64,000 nucleotides of DNA from Natronococcus pandeyae (GCF_008122205.1 NZ_PHNJ01000010.1:62001-126000), one strand, 5' to 3'. Positions 24,071 through 33,114 are shown, counted from the first letter of the stretch. Numbers and translations are program-made. The notes: a model not told the origin generated them from the sequence alone.

Positions 24071-25489
24071 CTATATTCCGAGTGTCTTGTACCGCCGATA
24101 ATAGTACAGCGGAATAGCAATATACGGAACGACCAAACCACCAGCTAAGTAAGCGAAGGCATTTGGCTTCCAGTCGGTTTTCGAGCGCACATAGCGCATG
24201 TCAAGGTACCACATTACTGGTAGAAGAACCATCAACGGAAGGACAATAGTAAAACCAATCACATCAGCTAAACCAGCGAGGATGCCAATTCCTGTTGAGT
24301 CAAGCATACCGGCAGCTAAGACCCCTATAAACCAGATTCCAAGACCTTTTGGGAAAAGGCGATGCCAGGGACGGCTCTGCTCAAGCGACTGAAGCCACTC
24401 TGGACTTTGGTCCGGTGTAATCGTCTCAGCGTTGGTACTCTGCTGCGTTCCGGTTTGAATTTCGGTTTCAGTTGAAACACTGGAAGCTGATGTTGTGTCA
24501 GGATCCGTTTTCACATCAGTTTTTTCTGTAACATGAGGGGCGTATTCACGAACCGTATCGTAGGCATCTAGTTTGTGTACCAACTGCTCAAGACTATCTC
24601 CATCGACAAGCTTCACGTTTAGATCCCTAGCACGTTCTTCTGCGGAGTTTGTGAACCGGTTCGAGGTTACGACGACTACAGAATCCGCATCCGGCTGTTG
24701 GTGTTTGAGGCTTGCATATTGTTGGATGTCGGGTCCACCGACGGTAGTATTTGGGCCGTAGCGTTTTGCCTGTATCAGCTTTTTTTGCGCATACGGGCTG
24801 GATTTTGTCGCAGTTACGTCGATGCCAGCATCCATCGAGGCCTGGGAGACGTTACAATTCCACCCCTGCTTTTCCCAGAGATCGGCGACAAAGTATTCGA
24901 AGTCATAGTCATCCATTCCCTGCAGTATCCTCTTGATATCCGCCTCCTCCAGATTCTGGATCTCTCTTTGCTGTGGATTGGAATTCGAACCAGTGAGATT
25001 GCTTCCGGTCTCGCCTTGCGTCTGTGATGGAGCTAATTCCTGTGCTCGGTTGAGCCGCTCTTTCATTCTGTCCTTTGGAGTGGTACCGATGCTTTCGCAG
25101 GCATCGATGTACCGATTGAGGATCTCCACTTCATCTCTATATCGATCGTCCTTTCGATAGATAATCGCGAGATGTCGATAATACGCGGGTGCAATTACAG
25201 CAGAACCATAGGGTTGGTTTTGTTCCCATTCCGCTTCTGCTTCCACGAAATCGATGCACCACAGGAGTAAGCTCTCAGCTTCAGTATGATTTTGCTCTCG
25301 TTTTAATTTCTTGACCTCTTCTATCGCCTCAGTATAGTGGTCGTGCGGATATTCGTCAGCTCGATCCCAAACCCAATCATCAGCAGATAGTCCACTTGAG
25401 TTTCTGCTCTGTCCGGTAGCATCCGTAGAAGAGGTGGTGTCTCCCCCACCACCAGAGCCGCTGAAAAATTTTCGCAGCTTGTCCACCAT
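24071..25489 (-). CDS. Membrane-anchored Mrr-type restriction endonuclease
   Basis: Starting at ATG 25489 the protein has 472 residues. A Gly/Ser-rich N-terminus leads into helical repeats (50-150: HYTEAIEEVKKLKREQNHTE, YRHLAIIYRKDDRYRDEVEI), which look TPR-like. Residues 185-320 are an Mrr-type PD-(D/E)XK domain: DDYDFEYFVADLWEKQGW (Glu198), DAGIDVTA (Asp224), LIQAKRY (QAK at 240-242) and VVVVTSNRFT. A Ser/Thr-rich linker follows and two or three membrane helices end the chain (LGIWFIGVLAAGMLDST; VIGFTIVLPLMVLLPVM). Mrr enzymes cut modified or foreign DNA. Anchoring at the membrane suggests action on incoming DNA. An upstream in-frame ATG (25705) would add a non-protein-like extension across the 66-bp repeat, so it is rejected. 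Confidence 0.82.
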   Translation of the reverse strand: MVDKLRKFFSGSGGGGDTTSSTDATGQSRNSSGLSADDWVWDRADEYPHDHYTEAIEEVKKLKREQNHTEAESLLLWCIDFVEAEAEWEQNQPYGSAVIAPAYYRHLAIIYRKDDRYRDEVEILNRYIDACESIGTTPKDRMKERLNRAQELAPSQTQGETGSNLTGSNSNPQQREIQNLEEADIKRILQGMDDYDFEYFVADLWEKQGWNCNVSQASMDAGIDVTATKSSPYAQKKLIQAKRYGPNTTVGGPDIQQYASLKHQQPDADSVVVVTSNRFTNSAEERARDLNVKLVDGDSLEQLVHKLDAYDTVREYAPHVTEKTDVKTDPDTTSASSVSTETEIQTGTQQSTNAETITPDQSPEWLQSLEQSRPWHRLFPKGLGIWFIGVLAAGMLDSTGIGILAGLADVIGFTIVLPLMVLLPVMWYLDMRYVRSKTDWKPNAFAYLAGGLVVPYIAIPLYYYRRYKTLGI

Positions 25490-25680
25490 AGGCGTGCTTA
25501 TCGACCATACGATAATAGATGTGCTGGTATTCAGAGAAGAATCGTTTGCTAACCATTCACCACTGAGTATCCGTCGCTTCTCGACATCCCGATTGATTGG
25601 AGCGCGGTGACGTGTTCTCACGACTTTGACGGTGGGTAGCTGACGAACTGTCCACACGTGGAGCCACGGTGTATAGCTCC

Positions 25681-25746
25681 CGAAACGGTAGCCTACTGTG
25701 TTCACTAATGATGTTCACTCTTGAACACAACTTCTGAAGACGAATG
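25681..25746 (+). repeat. 66-bp dispersed repeat, copy 2, with TGTTCA/TGAACA inverted repeat
   Basis: This is the partner of 930-995; the core GTTCACTAATG and the TGTTCACTCTTGAACA palindrome are kept, with 14 differences over 66 bases. The following bases (GAAAGAATAG) show that any gene it once controlled is interrupted here within a few codons. It sits upstream of, and antisense to, the Mrr-type gene. Confidence 0.5.
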
Positions 25747-25794
25747 AAAGAATAGAACAATCGGAAGGGGGTCAAGCAGGCAATCGAGATCGTC

Positions 25795-27165
25795 TTACTC
25801 CGATAGCGTTTCGAATTGATGGTCTTTGGATTTGATTGGGGCGTCATCCGGGGCACCCGAATAATTGAGGAGTTCAGACGGGTATGCATCCTGTGCGAGG
25901 CCGATAAGAAGCGGCTCCGCCTCCGCGAGATAGGCATCATACCCGTACGGGCCTCGATACGCGTCCGAATCCCATGCTCGAATCCAGAGGTAGGTCTGTC
26001 GCTTAAGTGTTCGTGACCCCTGCTCGAACAGTTCGCTTGCCCACGCGAGTTTTTTCTCCTCTCTTCCGAACACAGTATTTGAGAGCTCGCCGATATGCCA
26101 GTAATCCCCATCTCCCCACCGTGCGAAGCTTCCCGTTCGATCCCGATCGAAGGCAATCTCTGTGAAGTTCGCGCTGAGCTCATTTTTCTTTCCGTAGGCC
26201 TCCGCCTTTCCGATATAACGTGGGATCACGTCCGCCGGCTCGAGATCGTCGCTCCCCGGTGCAAGCTGATACATGACGTATAAAAGCCCGTCCGGACAAT
26301 TCGGCGGGACACCATCTTTAGATACGCATCGTTTTCCTTCGCGACGAATTTGCTCATCAATAGCGTCGCTTCGTTTGAGCCCCTCCTTCGGCGTTAGCTT
26401 CACTTTTAGCTCTTCGTTCGTCTCAAACAGGGGAATCGGATCAGCTTCTGATGGATCTTGGATATCATGCAGAATGGTTTCTTCGACCCAGTCGTGCCAG
26501 AGGTCGGTCTTCGATTTCCCTGTCAACGGTCCGTCAGCGGTAAGCGAGATCGATGTCGGCTCGTAGCTCTCGGCACCGGTGAGCCACTTCGGACCTACTT
26601 TCCCCATTTCGTGGACGACACGATTTGGAACAAATTCACGATTTGCGAACTCCCGTTCGAATCGCGATTGTGAATGCACGAGCCCGACGAGTTTTGCCTC
26701 GAGCTCTTGGCGGTATGAGGAGTGACCGTACGGGCCTGCATCGAGCTCTTCAACATCGAGAATCCAGGCATAGAGAGGACTATCGGCGTGTTCATAGACG
26801 GCGGCCATATGATCGTATTTCGACCAGCTCCCCCATGATCCATCATCTTCCCAGTCCTCGGTTGGGAGCGCATCGCGGATTTTCTTAAAGTGCTGATAGA
26901 GTCGTGAGGTAATGCTGTTTGTCTCACCGATGTAGACCGGGATAACATCGCTTGCTTGCTCCATCGGCTCGTCTATGAGATAGAGGAGATAGAGATACTG
27001 CCCATCACCACGTCCATACCGATAGCTATCGAACTCGTCGATCGTCTCGAGTTCTCCGCCGGATGTCTCGATCATCGGGACGGGATCCGGTGTCTCAGAC
27101 GAGGAAATATCCGTGAGAAGCGATCGCTCGATCCAGTCATCCCAGAGTTCCGCTTTCGTAGTCAT
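25795..27165 (-). CDS. Tandem double GIY-YIG nuclease-domain protein
   Basis: This 456-residue protein is an internal duplication. Each half begins with a similar helix (ELWDDWIERSLLTDI near residue 6; DLWHDWVEETILHDI near 220) and then a GIY-YIG core: YLYLLYLI...VIPVYIGETNSITSRLYQH in the first, LLYVMYQLAP...VIPRYIGKAEAYGKKNELS in the second. Each half also has a Tyr-Gly-rich return (YGHSSYRQELEAKLVGL; YGYDAYLAEAEPLLIGL) with the conserved Glu that binds the metal. GIY-YIG domains cut DNA, in homing, repair or restriction enzymes; two in one chain could nick both strands. The start is ATG 27165, as the preceding codon is TTG. It lies among other nucleases. Confidence 0.85.
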   Translation of the reverse strand: MTTKAELWDDWIERSLLTDISSSETPDPVPMIETSGGELETIDEFDSYRYGRGDGQYLYLLYLIDEPMEQASDVIPVYIGETNSITSRLYQHFKKIRDALPTEDWEDDGSWGSWSKYDHMAAVYEHADSPLYAWILDVEELDAGPYGHSSYRQELEAKLVGLVHSQSRFEREFANREFVPNRVVHEMGKVGPKWLTGAESYEPTSISLTADGPLTGKSKTDLWHDWVEETILHDIQDPSEADPIPLFETNEELKVKLTPKEGLKRSDAIDEQIRREGKRCVSKDGVPPNCPDGLLYVMYQLAPGSDDLEPADVIPRYIGKAEAYGKKNELSANFTEIAFDRDRTGSFARWGDGDYWHIGELSNTVFGREEKKLAWASELFEQGSRTLKRQTYLWIRAWDSDAYRGPYGYDAYLAEAEPLLIGLAQDAYPSELLNYSGAPDDAPIKSKDHQFETLSE

Positions 27166-27239
27166 CAATCAAACTAAGATACTAGATCGCTTCACTAACG
27201 CCTTTGGATGCAATAGACAACTGTCAATCTATTTTCATA

Positions 27240-27390
27240 AAATCTCAGTAGAATAGACTTCGATATCGAAACTCGCCTCCGCAGATCGATTCCCGTTAAT
27301 ATTTTTATTGCTTGTCGTACGTTTTCTGGGAGTGCTTCGTGCTTCAGCAATTCACGGAGATTAGCAAATGCGTCCGATGGTGATTACTAC
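27240..27390 (-). pseudogene. Possible decayed coding fragment
   Basis: On the minus strand the bases read approximately SDAFANLRELLKHEALPENV followed by RQAIKILTG, a helical haloarchaeal-looking piece with no start and no clear end. It probably is a leftover of a lost gene between the GIY-YIG gene and the lipoprotein gene. Confidence 0.3.
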
Positions 27391-27456
27391 CATTGTTTCT
27401 CCTATCCCTCCCATCACAACCAGCTACCAAGAGAAATCATTTGTAGAGAAGGTCAG

Positions 27457-28278
27457 TCAATCACAGATCTCGACTTCTTCTTCGTATTCGCGTTCAATAG
27501 TAAGCTCTACAGTTGCTGGAATTGGGGTCTCTTCCACGCGTTCAAAAACATAGTCCCATGTTCCTGTCGTCATCAAAGCTGTATTTTCCACAATGAAATA
27601 ATACCGATCATCTTCTGGTGCAGTAAAACTATCGCCAATAGCCTCGGATTTCGAGTGTTCTCTGTGAATATTTCCAGCTGAATCCTCAATACGTAGCTTA
27701 GGACGAGCACCATCGACCATTCGGATGTAGTAATTCAATCGACTCTCTTCCCGAAGTTCGACCCAGGGATCAAGTTGATTACCGGCCCCAACGTCTACTC
27801 GGTCCTCCATTAGTTTCTCACGCTCTTCTTCGGTTTTCTTGCCAAGGTTTGTGATCCGTACCTCGCCTTTGCCATCGCTATCAAACTGGTGTGTTATAGT
27901 GGAAGGAAGGCTAGTTTGACTGTATATGATTTGTCCTTGCGGAGAAACAATCTCTACCTCTACATCTTGCTCATTTGAGACCGAAATGTCGAAATGTAGC
28001 GTGTCACCATCTTCACATTGATATTCCTGAGTCCAGTCGTCGTCACCATCAATATCCTGTGACTGAGTGATTATGTCCTCACTCTTTGAGTTCGGTTCGG
28101 TACGACAATCTTCTTCCAAACTTTGATTTTCAGTTGAATCAGAAGCCCCATCTTCAGAATCACTACTTTGCTCAATATCCTGATCGCTAACACTATCCTC
28201 CTCAAGACATCCTGCAAGGGATCCAATACTACCAATGCTACTGGTTGCTACCAGCATCTCTCTACGATTCATATCCAT
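27457..28278 (-). CDS. Tat lipoprotein of unknown function
   Basis: The 273-residue protein opens MDMNRREMLVATSSIGSIGS with lipobox LAGC (Cys24), a twin-arginine lipoprotein signal (the second Met, codon 3, is an equally good start). A Ser/Asp/Glu-rich spacer follows. The mature part is beta-rich with two similar modules: TLHFDISVSNEQDVEVEIVS near residue 95 and FTAPEDDRYYFIVENTALMT near 215. These resemble the pre-peptidase C-terminal (PPC)-like or jelly-roll repeats used in extracellular proteins. It contains further Cys that could form disulfides. Its function is unknown. Confidence 0.75.
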   Translation of the reverse strand: MDMNRREMLVATSSIGSIGSLAGCLEEDSVSDQDIEQSSDSEDGASDSTENQSLEEDCRTEPNSKSEDIITQSQDIDGDDDWTQEYQCEDGDTLHFDISVSNEQDVEVEIVSPQGQIIYSQTSLPSTITHQFDSDGKGEVRITNLGKKTEEEREKLMEDRVDVGAGNQLDPWVELREESRLNYYIRMVDGARPKLRIEDSAGNIHREHSKSEAIGDSFTAPEDDRYYFIVENTALMTTGTWDYVFERVEETPIPATVELTIEREYEEEVEICD

Positions 28279-28524
28279 CGAAAAATACTCGTCTGGTAAA
28301 TGTTTTCTTCTTTACCCACCTCCAGAGTGCATTCTGTCAAATATATTGTCTAATAGAGAGACATTCGCTAATTCGGAAGATTTTATAGTTTTAGTATTTC
28401 TTGGTGTTCCTTTTGTTCCACTCTTATTCATTGTAGACTGGCTTTTGTCGTATAATGTAACAAAACAGAGAGGGACTGTAGGGAATCTGCGAGGACATCA
28501 TCAATAGAGCTTTCAAAAAATCGC
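28279..28524. other. Intergenic region with a doubtful membrane-type frame
   Basis: An open plus-strand stretch encodes FIVLVFLGVPFVPLLFIVDW near its end, one hydrophobic helix, but no good start codon or promoter precedes it and it overlaps the start of the divergent lipoprotein gene. I do not call a gene here. Confidence 0.3.
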
Positions 28525-29013
28525 TTAAGTTGATTTGTTCTCGAGCTTATTATCTGCTCGCCGCTTAAATGCCCAGCCGATTGCAGCGACGACGATCGCG
28601 CCGACAGTAAAGACAATGCCCCAGATGATGAGGCCGAGAATGCCGCCGACGAACGTCCCGGCCGCTTCAGCGCTTTCGCCCGCTCCGTCACCAAGAATCA
28701 CGGGGAGGTAGAATAAGACGGGTGTGAGTAACATCACGAGCGCCGTTATCCAGAGGCCGGAGCCGATCGCCGCGCTTGGAATCGGTTTCTGATAGAGGTA
28801 GTAGGTCGCACCCGCCCAGAGAGCGAGAAATGCAAGGATGGCAATGCCGAGATTACTCGTCGCCCAGGCACCGAAGCCCCCGATAATGAGGCCCATCACG
28901 GCGGCTGTGATTCCCATCTTCCAGGAGATCCCGCTTTCATCGGTCTCCGTCGAGTCGTCGTATTCCTCTACCCCTGTTTCCCCGTAATCGTGTGGCGTAG
29001 GCTCGCTCGCCAT
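28525..29013 (-). CDS. Four-helix membrane protein, hypothetical
   Basis: From ATG 29013 the protein has 162 residues. A polar N-terminus MASEPTPHDYGETGVEEYDD precedes four hydrophobic segments: MGITAAVMGLIIGGFGAWAT, IAILAFLALWAGATYYLYQ, LWITALVMLLTPVLFYLPVI and FVGGILGLIIWGIVFTVGAI, then a Lys/Arg-rich tail. This arrangement is common in haloarchaeal membrane proteins without an assigned role. An earlier in-frame ATG at 29040 adds MVYKGVRDG and overlaps the TATA-like TTTATATACC (28 nt before ATG 29013), so the later start is chosen. Confidence 0.7.
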   Translation of the reverse strand: MASEPTPHDYGETGVEEYDDSTETDESGISWKMGITAAVMGLIIGGFGAWATSNLGIAILAFLALWAGATYYLYQKPIPSAAIGSGLWITALVMLLTPVLFYLPVILGDGAGESAEAAGTFVGGILGLIIWGIVFTVGAIVVAAIGWAFKRRADNKLENKST

Positions 29014-29226
29014 ACCATCTCTCACTCCTTTATATACCAAAAGTATAGTTAGAGTACAGACATGATATGGGAGTGCTACGCCTTAATGTGGTCTGTTATA
29101 GGCCAGAAACCATCAATAGAAGGGCTCTGAGCGTATCTTGTTTCGAAATCTGGCTCGTTCAATTATCGGAGCTGAAGATGCGATAAGACCGATCAGTGAT
29201 CGGAGCTCTGCTTCGGGTGAGTCGGA

Positions 29227-29650
29227 TCACTGACCCGGCTGTCCTCGCTCAGCACCGCTCATTGACCACAGCTGATCTCGAGCGCTGCTCGAGACAAGCT
29301 CATTCCTTGGACTAACCCTCGTCTTCCGTTCCTCGAACTGGGCTCGATCGCTGATGACATCTGAATGAGGGTTTAGAGGGACGAACAGGTGGTGGCGAGA
29401 AGTATCCATGCAACTCGCCAACCTACTCAGAGAGACCTCCTGAACATTGACAAACGGGCTAGCGAGATCGTGGCCGCCGACGTGAACGACGACCCGCCGA
29501 TGGCCAACGGCCTCGACACGGTGCTCCCCTACCTGATCGAGACTGAGGAGAACATCCAGGCCGTGCGCGACAAGTACGTCTGAGACGATCCAGGTGCTGT
29601 GCAACACGAACATCGACGGCTACGGCACCAGACGAGCGTCGAGAGTCGGT
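29227..29650 (+). pseudogene. Fragmentary coding region upstream of the McrBC operon
   Basis: The plus strand has a block LLNIDKRASEIVAADVNDDP, PMANGLDTVLPYLIETEENI, QAVRDKYV ending at TGA 29583. This looks like the end of a helical haloarchaeal protein. No start codon suits it (ATG 29389 gives an unlikely beginning), and codons after 29583 lead to nothing. It may be an antitoxin-like remnant or the end of a replication gene; I cannot tell. Confidence 0.35.
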
Positions 29651-29658
29651 GGCAGTAG

Positions 29659-30936
29659 TTACAGACCTTTCACGATTTCAGTGACTTTCGACTGAATCTC
29701 GTCGGTGAGTTGTTCCTCAAATGTTTCGTAGGAAGCAGCGTCTGTGGTGTTCACCTCGAACACATCGAAGCTCGTCTCGTCGGTGTCACGAAGATAGGAG
29801 TATTTCTGCTGAAGACGTCCGTCGAGGTCGGGATAGATCAGTAGGACCGGCGCATCTACCTTGGCCTGGTACGCCGTCAGCTGATAGAGGTCGGAGGAGC
29901 TTGGTCGATTCGAATCCGGATCTTTCCACTTCGCGTCTCCGACTAGGACGGTCACGTCGGACGAGCGCGGCGTCACGTACACATCAGGATAGAGTTTCTG
30001 AATACGGTCGTCGGTGGACGCTGCGGTCAGGAGATACCCGATATTGGTTTCGGCTTCGCCTCTCGGATCACCATCTCCAGCGACCCTAAACTCACCTGGA
30101 CCGAGGGCTCGCTCGATGGCGCGGAAGACGATGTTTTCGAAGAGATCGGCCGTCGAGAGCAGGATTGACTGGAACTCCCGGTGGCCGGCCCCGAGATTGT
30201 CGATGTACGTCTCGTCGAGGATCAATTCGCACAGGGTCAGGATGCGTTCGTAGTAGTTCGTTTGCCGCGTCAGGACGATCTCCGATGGATCAATTCGGAT
30301 GGCAGGTTCGTAGTCGAGGTACTGGCGGAGTCGCTCCCGGCCTTGCCAGAGATCGCTCTCCAGGTCCGGTGAGGAGACGAGCGGGCGAAGCTTCTCCAGC
30401 GCCGTCACCAGTACGTGGTTGATCGGGAGGTCGTAGGTGAGTTCGTCGTACTCGCAGGCGAATCGCGTCGCGACCGGGCCCTGGGTAGTGATCTGTCTGG
30501 TCACGTCGAACCGGCCCCGGATGTACTCCTCCATGTCCTCTTCTGTGCGGTACTCCTGATAGAGACCCCGCCGGAGGACCCGGTCGAGTTCCGACACGAA
30601 TAGTTGAGCGACAAGGTCAACGAACGAGTCACCAGCCGAGATACCGACGTCCCGCCCTTGTGCGAGGGACTCGTCGATACGCCCCGAGTAGGCGAGGTAG
30701 TAGAGCAAGTTGAACTCGACTTTTGGAGTCACTTCGAGGACACGGCCACTCGGCAGGCCAACGAGCCCGATCTTCCGGCCGGGGTTTACAGTCACACGCC
30801 CGTCAGAGTCGAGTGAGACTGAGAGGTCCTCGGCTGCTTCAAGCGCCTCGATGTCCTTCGGTGGAAGACCGATATCAAGCTCACTGTCGACGTCCTCCTC
30901 GATCGAGATCGTATCAGTTCCAAACGCCGACGACAT
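29659..30936 (-). CDS. mcrC: McrC subunit of an McrBC-type restriction system
   Basis: From ATG 30936 the product has 425 residues. The N-terminal half (IGLVGLPSGRVLEVTPKVEF, NLLYYLAYSG) and the central RGRFDVTRQI match McrC proteins. The catalytic PD-(D/E)XK region is near residue 335-360: LYPDVYVTPRSSDVTVLVGD followed by AKWKDP gives the D...DAK pattern, and LYQLTAYQAK follows. McrC supplies the nuclease to the McrB AAA+ motor. The start lies 5 bp beyond the McrB stop (30942), so the two are co-transcribed and probably translationally coupled. A longer frame continues upstream into McrB, but its extension is Arg-rich shadow sequence and is rejected. Confidence 0.9.
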   Translation of the reverse strand: MSSAFGTDTISIEEDVDSELDIGLPPKDIEALEAAEDLSVSLDSDGRVTVNPGRKIGLVGLPSGRVLEVTPKVEFNLLYYLAYSGRIDESLAQGRDVGISAGDSFVDLVAQLFVSELDRVLRRGLYQEYRTEEDMEEYIRGRFDVTRQITTQGPVATRFACEYDELTYDLPINHVLVTALEKLRPLVSSPDLESDLWQGRERLRQYLDYEPAIRIDPSEIVLTRQTNYYERILTLCELILDETYIDNLGAGHREFQSILLSTADLFENIVFRAIERALGPGEFRVAGDGDPRGEAETNIGYLLTAASTDDRIQKLYPDVYVTPRSSDVTVLVGDAKWKDPDSNRPSSSDLYQLTAYQAKVDAPVLLIYPDLDGRLQQKYSYLRDTDETSFDVFEVNTTDAASYETFEEQLTDEIQSKVTEIVKGL

Positions 30937-30941
30937 GAGCG

Positions 30942-33005
30942 TCAGGAGGACCCTCCAAGATCGAGCCGGTCCAGGTTCTGTTCGACCAGGTCGATGAGCG
31001 ATTGCTGGAGCGTGGCGGGATCGAAGTTCCCGATGTCCTGGGTGCGTTCGTCGAAGAGTGGCGACTGATCCGTATCGAACATGTCCCGCATCAGCCGGGA
31101 GAACTCCCCGAAGTAGTACTCCTCGAGGAGCGGCAGAATATCGTACCGCCAGACGTCGGTCAGCGCACGCTCCTTGCGCATCCCGGGTTGCTGCCACGCC
31201 TCCGGCAGCAGGTACGAGTGACCGATCCGCTTCCCACGGTCAAGGTTCGAGTCGTGGATGATCTTCAGGTTGATCACTTCGAGCGCGAGGACGGAGGCTG
31301 CCAGCAGCGGCTCGAACCCGCTCCGGCCAGTCTGGACGAGGTCGTAGGCTTCCTGCCGCGAATCGAACGGGTACGCCTCATGGTCGTAGAGAACCTCGTA
31401 GTTTGGCGGGACTGGAATCGTTGCGAACCGTCGTCGGAGGGCGGCATCCACGAGCGCGATCGATTGGTCGGCCGTGTTCATCGTCCCAATGAGGTAGACG
31501 TTCGGGGGGACGGTGAACTCGTCCCCGGAGTGGGCGAGTTCGGCCGGACGTCCGCGCTTACTCTTCTCAATCAGCGTGATCAACTCACCGAAGACCTTCG
31601 CGAGGTTCCCACGGTTAATCTCATCAACCAGGAAGAGATAGCTCGGGGGTGAACCAGGTCTCCCGGCCTCCAGCCACTCCCCGTACGCTCTGTTCGCTCG
31701 CTCGCAGAAGTCCTTGAACACGCCGGCTTTTAGCTCGAAGGGGCTGCCGGATTCGGTCTCCGTTGTCGTCTCCGATCCGGAGAAGTCACCGAGGGTGGTC
31801 GAGCCGTTTTCCGTGCCGTCACTATCTTCGGAGACGGTGTAGCCCTCAATGAAGTCCTCGTAGGAGAACGAGGGGTGAAACGTGACCATCTTGATCCGGT
31901 CGCCTGGATCAAGCGCCCGAGACTCTCGGCCCACTGCCCACTCCGCGAATATATCTGCTGTATAGGACTTGCCAGTCCCGGGCGGCCCGTAGAGGATTAC
32001 CTGTCCTTTCCGCTCGAGCTGATTGTTGAGCCGCTTCGAGAACGCTAAGTCAAGTGGCCATTCCGAGAGATCCCAGTAATCGTACTCGAGGGCAGCAGTG
32101 GCCGAATCGATGAACTCGCCGAGCGAGCCGTACTCTGCGGCGATGGCCTCTCGGTGGGTGTCTAACGCCGTCCAGCCGTCGTAGGGATGCCCGGAGTATC
32201 CAATGACATCGTCGTCCCAAAAGCGATCGATATCGATATCGGCGGTGTAGACCCGCGAGAGGTAGACGATATAGTTGAACGGGTCATCGGCGTCGTACGT
32301 GGGCCAGACCTCCTCGCAGAAGTCCATTGCGCGCTCATCGTTGAGTTTCTCCGTCCCTGCGACTTCTGCGACAGCAACGTACCTGTCGCTGATGAAAAAG
32401 AGCAGCCAGTCACCCTCCGAGACCTCCTGATCCGAGACGGTACTCTGGCGGTTGCCCCACAGGCGGACCTCGTCCCGAAGGAAGTCCCGATCCGTGAAAC
32501 GGGCGACCGTCTCCGCCGGGACATCCGACAGGACTGTCTCCTGGAAGTGCTGTCGCATCCCACCGGACTGGGAGACGCGAATGGTGACGAACCGAGTGTC
32601 CTCTATCGAGTACTGTTGTTTCGGTCGGCCCAGTCGATTCTCCGCAGTTGGTTCTGGTGTTTCAGCGGTCTCATTGCTCATCTTTTGATCGGACCGGCTG
32701 GTCCATGCTTGGTCGATCTGCTCGAGTGCAGCGTCGAAGTGATCGCGGTGGTAGTCGTCTCCGTCCGAAACGTGGTCCTCCCACGTCTCCCGGCCACACT
32801 TGCTCTGGACAGTGTTTATTTCGATTCCTTCTTCGTCCGCGACCTGTCGTTGAGCCTCTAATCGGCGCTCTTCGGTGTCTCGATCAGAATCCGATTCGAG
32901 AAACAACTCGACGACACGGGTGATCTGCCGCTCACGGGAGTCACTATTGTCCCAGTGTTCGGGAAGATATCGATCAATGAGATCGGTGAGTGTATCGTCG
33001 TCCAT
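30942..33005 (-). CDS. mcrB: McrB-type AAA+ GTPase of a modification-dependent restriction system
   Basis: The 687-residue protein has three parts. Residues 1-105 are helical and acidic, without a known fold. Residues 130-300 (YSIEDTRFVTIRVSQSG, VRLWGNRQSTVSDQEVSEGD, WLLFFISDRYVAVAEVAGTE) resemble an EVE/YTH-like reader, which may recognise modified bases. Residues 330-650 are the AAA+ motor: Walker A GPPGTGKS at 340-347, Walker B SYLFLVDEINRGNL, and the GTMNTADQSIALVDAALRRR sensor block diagnostic for McrB. McrB rings translocate DNA and activate McrC to cut between modified sites. The N-terminal reader differs from the E. coli DUF3578 domain, so the recognised mark may differ. It is followed directly by mcrC. 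Confidence 0.92.
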   Translation of the reverse strand: MDDDTLTDLIDRYLPEHWDNSDSRERQITRVVELFLESDSDRDTEERRLEAQRQVADEEGIEINTVQSKCGRETWEDHVSDGDDYHRDHFDAALEQIDQAWTSRSDQKMSNETAETPEPTAENRLGRPKQQYSIEDTRFVTIRVSQSGGMRQHFQETVLSDVPAETVARFTDRDFLRDEVRLWGNRQSTVSDQEVSEGDWLLFFISDRYVAVAEVAGTEKLNDERAMDFCEEVWPTYDADDPFNYIVYLSRVYTADIDIDRFWDDDVIGYSGHPYDGWTALDTHREAIAAEYGSLGEFIDSATAALEYDYWDLSEWPLDLAFSKRLNNQLERKGQVILYGPPGTGKSYTADIFAEWAVGRESRALDPGDRIKMVTFHPSFSYEDFIEGYTVSEDSDGTENGSTTLGDFSGSETTTETESGSPFELKAGVFKDFCERANRAYGEWLEAGRPGSPPSYLFLVDEINRGNLAKVFGELITLIEKSKRGRPAELAHSGDEFTVPPNVYLIGTMNTADQSIALVDAALRRRFATIPVPPNYEVLYDHEAYPFDSRQEAYDLVQTGRSGFEPLLAASVLALEVINLKIIHDSNLDRGKRIGHSYLLPEAWQQPGMRKERALTDVWRYDILPLLEEYYFGEFSRLMRDMFDTDQSPLFDERTQDIGNFDPATLQQSLIDLVEQNLDRLDLGGSS

Positions 33006-33114
33006 ACTGTTCGAGTGGTTGACCCGTTCGCTTAAATTGCATCATCGTAACTGGACGTGTTTTCTCGGTTCTGAGCAACGAAACGAATCGGTGTTGATTT
33101 GTTGAATTGAGTGT

